Assembly: GCA_021442155.1 (NCBI GenBank)
Contig: CM038215.1
Span: 10,316,976-10,380,975, forward strand
Source: Cymbidium sinense
Taxonomy: Eukaryota; Streptophyta; Magnoliopsida; Asparagales; Orchidaceae
DNA length: 64,000 nt
Direction of reading: 5' to 3'
The position numbers were made by a program, and so were the translations under genes. The notes below the pieces were generated by a model. It did no database searches. It was not told the origin of the DNA and was given only the letters and a program-made list of their open reading frames with translations. This document shows positions 58,082 to 64,000 of the stretch, in pieces (positions within the stretch are counted from its first letter, which is position 1; each line of letters starts with the position of its first letter).

Positions 58082-58363
58082 ATGCCATTCTCTAACAACA
58101 CATTCATTGAAGCCTCATCAAGCAATAACAAGAAAGATGAAGCTGGTGCTAGGGGTGAGATCATGGCTTTGAGTTCAACTGATCCTAACATGGATAGGGA
58201 AGCCAAAGTTCTTAGGTACAAAGAGAAGCGGAAAAAAAGAAGGTATGAGAAACAAATAATATATGCTTCTAGGAAAGCATATGCAAAGATGAGGCCTAGG
58301 ATTAAAGGAAGATTTGCAAAAACATCAGATATGAATCATGAAAGGCTTGATCTTGGTTGGTAG
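58082..58363 (+). CDS. CCT-domain exon, Ghd7/VRN2-like (CMF family), partial gene
   Basis: A 93-codon frame. Residues 39-81 are a full CCT motif: [20 protein letters not shown], then [13 protein letters not shown] and [12 protein letters not shown] proteins (CONSTANS, PRR and Ghd7/VRN2 types) are nuclear flowering-time regulators that bind NF-Y subunits through this domain. The text around it, a Met-Asp/Glu-Arg-Glu start and a short tail ending ERLDLGW, resembles the last exon of Ghd7-like genes, which end RLELG. A TAG lies in frame directly before the ATG, and AG at 58080-58081 is a good acceptor, so this is more likely a terminal exon than a whole gene. Ile at residue 60 and Lys at 69 replace the usual Arg and Glu of [11 protein letters not shown]. 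No B-box or first exon is seen, so it may be a truncated copy. Confidence 0.82.
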   Translation: MPFSNNTFIEASSSNNKKDEAGARGEIMALSSTDPNMDREAKVLRYKEKRKKRRYEKQIIYASRKAYAKMRPRIKGRFAKTSDMNHERLDLGW

Positions 58364-59300
58364 CATTTTTAATTAAAAAGCAATCAAATTTAAACTATGT
58401 TCGAATTGAAGAAGGAATATTGAACAATGGAGTTCTTGATTGGATTGTAGTACTTCAATTCTAGCTAAAAAGCTATTGTCATTAGCTTGTTCATATACAA
58501 ATCAAATCGAGATTTGTTATTTTTGTGAATGAGCTAGCTAGAAGTTGGAGCTTATTTGAATTATTTAGTTTTTGAACCAATTTATATTAATATATTCTAA
58601 ATACTATTTATTCTTTTTTGTCTTTTGAAAAAAAAGTTGATGATGCACTCTCAATTTGCATATGTAAAGAAGATGCTATTTGATGACTGTGTAGATCTAA
58701 GAATCTTAATTAAAAGATTCCTGTAACTGAATCACACACATTAACTTTATGGGAGGAATTAAGATTGAGAAATAATACTTTATAACATATCATATAATAA
58801 AATATATTAACTTTATTTATCCTTGGAGTATTTTTCTTTTGAATAAGAAAATGTAGGAATAGTGCTCATATGCTCAAATTTTACTCACACTCAATCGTAT
58901 TCTTAGTTAAATATACACCATATGGTGTGATATGATGCTATTTAGTTCAATATTATCATTAAACCCAAAGTATATAAGTTATAAAAACATTTCACATGAT
59001 TTGAAAAAAAGTCACATTAAGTTCAAATCAGTTGATTGGCTCAGTAAATCTTAATAAAAAAGAATCTAAAGTCACAAGATGTTTATAATGAGTCATCTAG
59101 AGTCATGCAATCCAACATATTTATCCATGGCATGTAAGTTGAATAATGAAAACAAATTAATGGATTGCAAACAACCAAGAACAATACTCCAAGTAGCTCT
59201 TACCTTTTATAATACTTGGTCTATAATATAATGGAGTCATAACTAGTTAACAATAACCTAAAACTTGTTCTTTGCATAATGTACTTGATAGCTAATGAAT
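58364..59300 (+). other. Sequence downstream of the CCT exon
   Basis: AT-rich, without coding signal. AATAAA-type words occur, for example near 58796, and could serve 3' end formation, but no cleavage site can be fixed. The short minus-strand frame at 59221-59406 has no recognisable motif. Confidence 0.45.
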
Positions 59301-59304
59301 AGGC

Positions 59305-59508
59305 ATTACATATAACTTCTTTATAATAATAGTCCAGTGTACTTATCAAGTCCAACTTCCTTATAGGCACATAACCAACTATAATAATCTTTAATTTCCC
59401 ATTCAATGTTTTGCATATAACTTCTTCATATTAGTTGTCCAATGTACATATCAAGTCCAACTTCATTATAATCATATAACCAACTATAAAAATGTTTAAC
59501 TACCAATT
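59305..59508 (+). repeat. 105 bp tandem duplication
   Basis: TATAACTTCTT, CCAATGTACATATCAAGTCC or its variant, and ATAACCAACTATAA occur in the same order from 59311 and again from 59416, a period of about 105 bases with roughly 15-20 percent differences. Confidence 0.8.
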
Positions 59509-59619
59509 TATTGGTTTAAGATTTATGTAGCTCATATTATAGTATTACCTTTAACTTCCATTTATAAATACAAAATAAGGTATTGGATGCTTATAGACAT
59601 AACTAGACAAAATTTTTTT

Positions 59620-59648
59620 GATCATATATCCTTCTCTCCTTCCTACCC

Positions 59649-59698
<50 letters not shown>

Positions 59699-59990
59699 TA
59701 CACACACATACACACTCTCTCTGTTTCTATTTCTTATTAACTTGTGAATTTTATGGTTTGATTTATTTTTTATTTTTTAAAAGTATAGCATAGTTCTTAT
59801 TGAGGATTTACTTGAGTGAATAAATAGACTTGACTCAATTTTTTTTATTTCTATCTAATTTTTAATATATTATGATCCCAAGTAATATTTTTGTTAATTT
59901 CCATTAATTTTAGATCCAATATTATTTATGGTATTATGATTATAAAGTTGATTTAAAATAAGAATTTGAATATTAACAACTATGATGATT
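59620..59990 (+). repeat. Direct repeat 2 with (CT)n microsatellite
   Basis: Second copy of 57120-57545, same orientation, with a shorter (CT)n (59652-59696) and an (AC)-rich run. The two copies enclose the CCT exon, about 2.5 kb apart, and diverge after TTGAATAT(C/T)AACAAC. Confidence 0.9.
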
Positions 59991-59994
59991 GAGA

Positions 59995-60870
59995 GAATAT
60001 GCCTCTATGCATGATAAAAGAAGAATTCATCACCTTTAGAATAGTCCAAGTTTATCTTATAAAGTTGATCTAAAATGACATGGAGTGCTTCCAATAAACA
60101 TGTAATCCTCCTATGATGAATTAACTATTTCTTTGAGGCCTTTTAGCATGATCCATTAGTATCATCTCATTAATGCACTTTGAGATTTCTTTAGATTTAA
60201 GAGAGCACAGTAATGATTCCCTTAAGTAATTATCATTGCAGGTCCCTCATTTAACTAATGCTTCTTTAGATCACTTAGAAATCATCTCCTTTTAAGTTCA
60301 AGATGCCAGTTTTGGACTTTTATTAAGGGAAAGTCAAATTTTATTGGCCATGATTCCCACTAAAATTATTATTTTTCTCTTTTAATAGATATTATTAAGT
60401 ATTAAAATTTCTTTAATTCTTTCAAAAAGACACTTTGAGTTACTTTTAAGTAAGTTTTTAAAGAGTATCACACCATAAGTAAATTTTAAAAGGTAATTTA
60501 TTGCTTATTACTAAAACTTTTAAGGGTTTATTAAATATAAGACAACGGTTAATTTGGATGCATAGATGATTTTTTCCTTGCTTTTAATGTTGGATGCTTG
60601 AAGTTCATATATTAAAGCCATCTATTTTGTTTCTTGTGCATACTTGCAATCTTAGGGATAATATATTTTGAAATGTCTTAGCAATGAAAATGCATAAAAT
60701 TTTTGCCATATTTTTGAAACTCTCTTATAGCCTCATTAATGTGAAAGAGTATACAAAATGTTATTATCTCAATAGATGAGATAATCAACATAAGACAAAT
60801 CATTACCATTAGAAAACTTAACCTAAAACCACATGACTATCAAGATTATTATATAAACCCATATTTGCTT
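59995..60870. other. AT-rich sequence, no gene recognised
   Basis: Both strands are broken by stops. No retroelement motif could be confirmed. Confidence 0.5.
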
Positions 60871-60871
60871 T

Positions 60872-60989
<118 letters not shown>

Positions 60990-62440
60990 GTAACTCATCA
61001 TTTATGATGAATAATTTATCAAATAAATGTGATTGCGCACTAAATGTAATTATTTTATGCGAAAGAAGTTGGGTGCCATTTTTTAAGGATGAAAAATACA
61101 ATATTGATGATGGAAATAACATCCATTATCTTCTTAAGGAACTCTTTATAGTTGGCAAACTCTATTCTTATTGACATAATATATTTTGGCCAAATAAGTC
61201 ACTTAACATATAAGACAATAATAAATTTATTTTGGCTTTAACTTATCATATCAAAAGCATCATCTTAATGATTCCATTTAAAACCTAAATGGAATACTAA
61301 AAAAATAAAGTCTCAAGTAGAACATATATTAAGACATTATTGCTACATCAAATTAATTTAATAAAATTACATCACCTTTCTAAAAATTCATAACATAATT
61401 ACCTAAAATTTATTCAAAGATAACATTATTATTATTATTATTATCCTTATTTTCAAGTAAGTGATTGATAAGTTATAATTTACATTAAAATTTCTATAAA
61501 AAGCTTTTGTAAGCATTGATAACTCAAAAAAATACCTTCGAGGATGTGCTCTGCCATCTTTGGATGAGATGGGCAGGAGTATATTTTTTCATAAGGTAGA
61601 TTGACATATATTCAACCAGATTTCTCCTAACATCATGTTAGCATTTATTTAGATCTGGGTTCTACTTCCTATGGATCAATTTCCATAATTAATTACCCCT
61701 TTTACCATAGTAAGAGAGCACTCTCAATTAAGGTTGGAAATAAACATATTTATCTGATATGTATTGGTGTCTTAGAGGTATGTGAGGCATAGATGAATGT
61801 CAAGAAGTGTTTCATCATCCTAGGTTCTCGTGGTCCCTGGTTTACTTAGTTAGGGCAGATATAATTTTTGATCGAAGAATATTTGCTAGCAGTAGTGGGA
61901 TGTGTCATCCAAAATATTATTGTAGACTTGGGGTGGTACTTGTCAAAGGTGACTAATTTAAGTCAACATTAGCTAACAAACAACTTTTTTCCTATTAAAT
62001 CCATGATTCATAGCTTAAAGAATAAGGCCATTAAGAAACATGTGGGCTAGTGACATGATCGAAATATAGTGGTGTTGTATAGATGCTTAGCCATCCAGTC
62101 AAAAGGTTCTAGTCTTATTTGCATTTCATGTGGTGTCACTTGGAAGCAAAGCCATGCGAACAAAGTAAACAAACCACACCTTGAGATTATTTAAGTATAA
62201 ACATATTGATAGATTTAATTTACATTGGCTACTTCTGTGAGAAAAGGTTTTCTTAGCTTATCATCCATAATAAATAATGATGGATGGGTAGATGATTATT
62301 TGCTTTAAGTTATTTTGAATGAAACATATCCTCTATTGAAGAATTTTACAATAAGCATAGCCATCATCTGGGTGAGTTAAGTTTTGGTAAACTGGACCTA
62401 GTCATGAAACTCAACTGGGTATGGTTCACAGAGTGAAAAG
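60990..62440. other. AT-rich sequence, no gene recognised
   Basis: A short ATT run lies near 61427-61443. From about 61540 the composition becomes more balanced, resembling LTR or untranslated retroelement DNA, but no coding frame or terminal repeat is identifiable. Confidence 0.5.
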
Positions 62441-62469
62441 ATATAAAGTGTTCATATGGAAAATAGATG

Positions 62470-62655
62470 TATGGGTGTTCGCATAGCAAACAAATATAAA
62501 ATGGGCTTATATCCTTTTGGAATACCAAAATAATGCAGATGTTCACATGGTGAACATATATGAGTTGTATAAATAGCAAAAAAATAAGATACTGGGCTTA
62601 CATCCCTTTATAGAATGCAAGAGTTTATGTGGGTGTTCACATGGTGAACATATGG
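62470..62655 (+). repeat. ~94 bp repeat with GTTCAC-ATG-GTGAAC inverted repeats
   Basis: Two diverged units (about 62470-62560 and 62561-62655), each with a GGGCTTA(T/C)ATCC phrase and ending in GTTCACATGGTGAACATAT. The core is a six-base inverted repeat around ATG, at 62541-62555 and 62635-62649. A third, imperfect relative (GTGTTCGCATAGCAAAC) lies at about 62467. Confidence 0.75.
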
Positions 62656-63194
62656 TGGTGTTGTTTGCATAGCAATTAGATAGAGGATTTATATGATGGC
62701 CAAGAATATTGTCATTTAATTAATTTAAAACTTTCAGGGGACAGCACCTCCATGTCGATTAGTAGCGCTTAAGTGCTACTATGGTGGCCATTGCCTAAGT
62801 GGATAGAGGAGTTGTTAGGTGCAGTGCCTCATTGCTCATATTATTAATCCTTTTACCATTTCAATAGCACCACAATGCCTCCTGGATAGTGACATGGTGT
62901 TGGTCAAGATTCTTGATAGGCATGTAGTAGGTTTTAAGGAGAAACGACAGCCTCATTTTAATGAGTGTCATGGTACTCGATCATAGCATTATGGTAATTC
63001 AATCTTTTTGTGCATGTCAGTTACAAAATTTATTATCAATAAATCTATCTTTTTGACCACACAATAAATGACGAGATGGGATGATTAGTGCCTCTGTGCT
63101 ACATGTGGGTGCCATGGCCCTGAGGCCATGTTGTACAACTCGAAAGGCCAACACCTTTGAGCCAGGTATGGGCACCATGATGCTAAGGCCTGAT

Positions 63195-63203
63195 TTATAA
63201 ATA
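63195..63203 (+). promoter_or_regulatory. TATA box candidate of the 3' retroelement
   Basis: TATAAATAG stands about 108 bases before the ATG at 63303, followed by a pyrimidine-rich leader. Position and sequence suit a plant TATA box of an LTR promoter. No start site is provable. Confidence 0.5.
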
Positions 63204-63302
63204 GAGGCCCAGGCTATTAAAGATTTTCATTCAACGATCTCTTCTACTAAGGATTTCCTTTTTCTCCTAGATTTCTTTGCTTCCTAAATTCCAATTTTAA
63301 TC

Positions 63303-63410
63303 ATGCCTCTAAGAAGATTAGTGGGCAAGATGATGGAATCTAACAATGCTAATTATTTCATTAGCGTTGATGCCGAGAGCGATATCAACATGCTCTCTTT
63401 CACAAGCACC
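63303..63410 (+). pseudogene. N-terminus of a retroelement ORF, stopped after 36 codons
   Basis: From the first ATG after the TATA-like element: MPLRRLVGKMMESN, then DAESDINMLSFTST and TAA. A basic M-P-x-R-R start is common in the unclassified plant retroelement proteins that carry the putative plant transposon domain found just downstream, so I read the two as one broken gene. By itself it is not diagnostic. Confidence 0.45.
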
Positions 63411-63520
63411 TAATTTCAGAAAGGAGTTTCCAAAATCTCGGCGACAATGTTGAGGGAGTGAATATAGAGTGAATATAGATCAAGCTAGCCTACGATAATA
63501 GCTCATGCATCATCCCGATA

Positions 63521-63964
63521 GTGTGTGAATTCATTACAAATGCACAGGATGGCTAGGACAACTAAGCATACATCCAAGGAAAGATTGTACGTTATGATAG
63601 TAGTGGTATAAATGCATATTACAATCTTCTTAATATTGAATATGATCAATATCTCTCTTGCTATAATGATCATCCCAATTTTGATGAGATTATTCATTTT
63701 CTTTCTAGTGAAAATGAAAGCGTGCAATAGAAATGACGTGAGGAAAGGATTATTAACTTTCCTACTGCTAGTATGATAAATGCTTCTAAGGCTTGGCACT
63801 ATTTCATTTCTTCCAAGCTTATGTCATCTAGTAACATTAGTGAGATTATCAAAGATAGGGCTATTTTAAATTTTTCTATTCATAAGGGGTTTTCAATCAA
63901 CATCAAGAAGGTCATTTATAATTCTATTTGTAATATGTTGAAGGGGAGCACTATTATGCGGTAG
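63521..63964 (+). pseudogene. Putative plant transposon protein domain (Transposase_32-like), broken
   Basis: In one plus frame: IVCEFITNAQDG, then stops, then AYIQGKIVRYDSSGINAYYN, a variable part, and from 63773 SMINASKAWHYFISSKLMSS, SEIIKDRAILNFSIHKGFSI and NIKKVIYNSI. This follows the pattern of the plant domain annotated as putative plant transposon protein (Pfam Transposase_32 as I recall it): V-REFYAN, V-RGK-V-F-IN-Y, AK-W--FI---L-P-SH-S-V---RA-L--AI--G--IN-G-VI. It is common in poorly classified LTR elements of plants. Stops at 63551, 63560, 63728 and 63734 and the final TAG (about 63961) show decay. The element continues past the right edge. Confidence 0.68.
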
Positions 63965-64000
63965 GGCGACCTAATGAGGAGGTATTCCTTCAGAAGGCCC

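Noticed and set aside
59587..59793. 68-codon frame with Leu-Ser repeats
   Set aside because: It reads through the (CT)n microsatellite of direct repeat 2.

Overview
The window looks like nuclear DNA of a flowering plant, most likely a monocot. The evidence is a CCT-domain exon of Ghd7/VRN2 type, plant L1-type LINE and Ty3/gypsy debris, glycine-rich RNA-binding protein (GR-RBP) fragments, and long arrays built on the plant telomere word TTTAGGG. Species cannot be fixed from sequence alone; a palm-like or other large-genome monocot is only a guess. I see no complete intact gene. The one plausibly functional coding piece is the CCT exon near 58.1-58.4 kb.

Layout. 1-965: minus-strand LINE (ORF1 tail plus 5' part of the endonuclease) running off the left edge. 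965-4.7 kb: telomere-like satellite carrying two GR-RBP units. 4.7-8.1 kb: gypsy protease fragment, unidentified AT-rich DNA, a three-copy ~250 bp tandem repeat. 8.1-20.9 kb: first copy of a large duplicated segment holding a decayed gypsy pol, a motif-rich 3' region and an AT-rich satellite. 20.9-30.66 kb: telomere-like satellite with seven more GR-RBP units. 30.66-39.9 kb: second copy of the gypsy segment, with its integrase end inverted. 39.9-40.9 kb: telomere-like repeat plus a tenth GR-RBP unit. 40.9-41.6 kb: 3' end of a second LINE. 41.6-49.4 kb: a peculiar TTAG/GGCCTAG/GCCCAGG array. 49.3-57.1 kb: a ~4.1 kb satellite higher-order unit present twice. 57.1-60 kb: CCT exon between two direct copies of a microsatellite-bearing sequence. 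60-64 kb: AT-rich DNA, a long (TA)n run, and the start of a retroelement coding for a putative plant transposon protein domain.

The most unusual structure is the composite satellite. Degenerate TTTAGGG arrays repeatedly enclose the same piece of a GR-RBP gene: the end of the RRM, the glycine-rich tail, the stop codon, the 3' UTR and a poly(A)-like edge. All ten copies lie on the minus strand with the same ends, all are damaged, and a second conserved A-rich linker recurs between them. The two gypsy segments share an in-frame stop and the same flanking satellite order, so they arose by segmental duplication of already defective DNA rather than by two insertions. Nothing here suggests an operon or cooperating genes; it is a repeat-dominated, possibly formerly subtelomeric domain. 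Parts of it may also carry long-read consensus errors, noted below.
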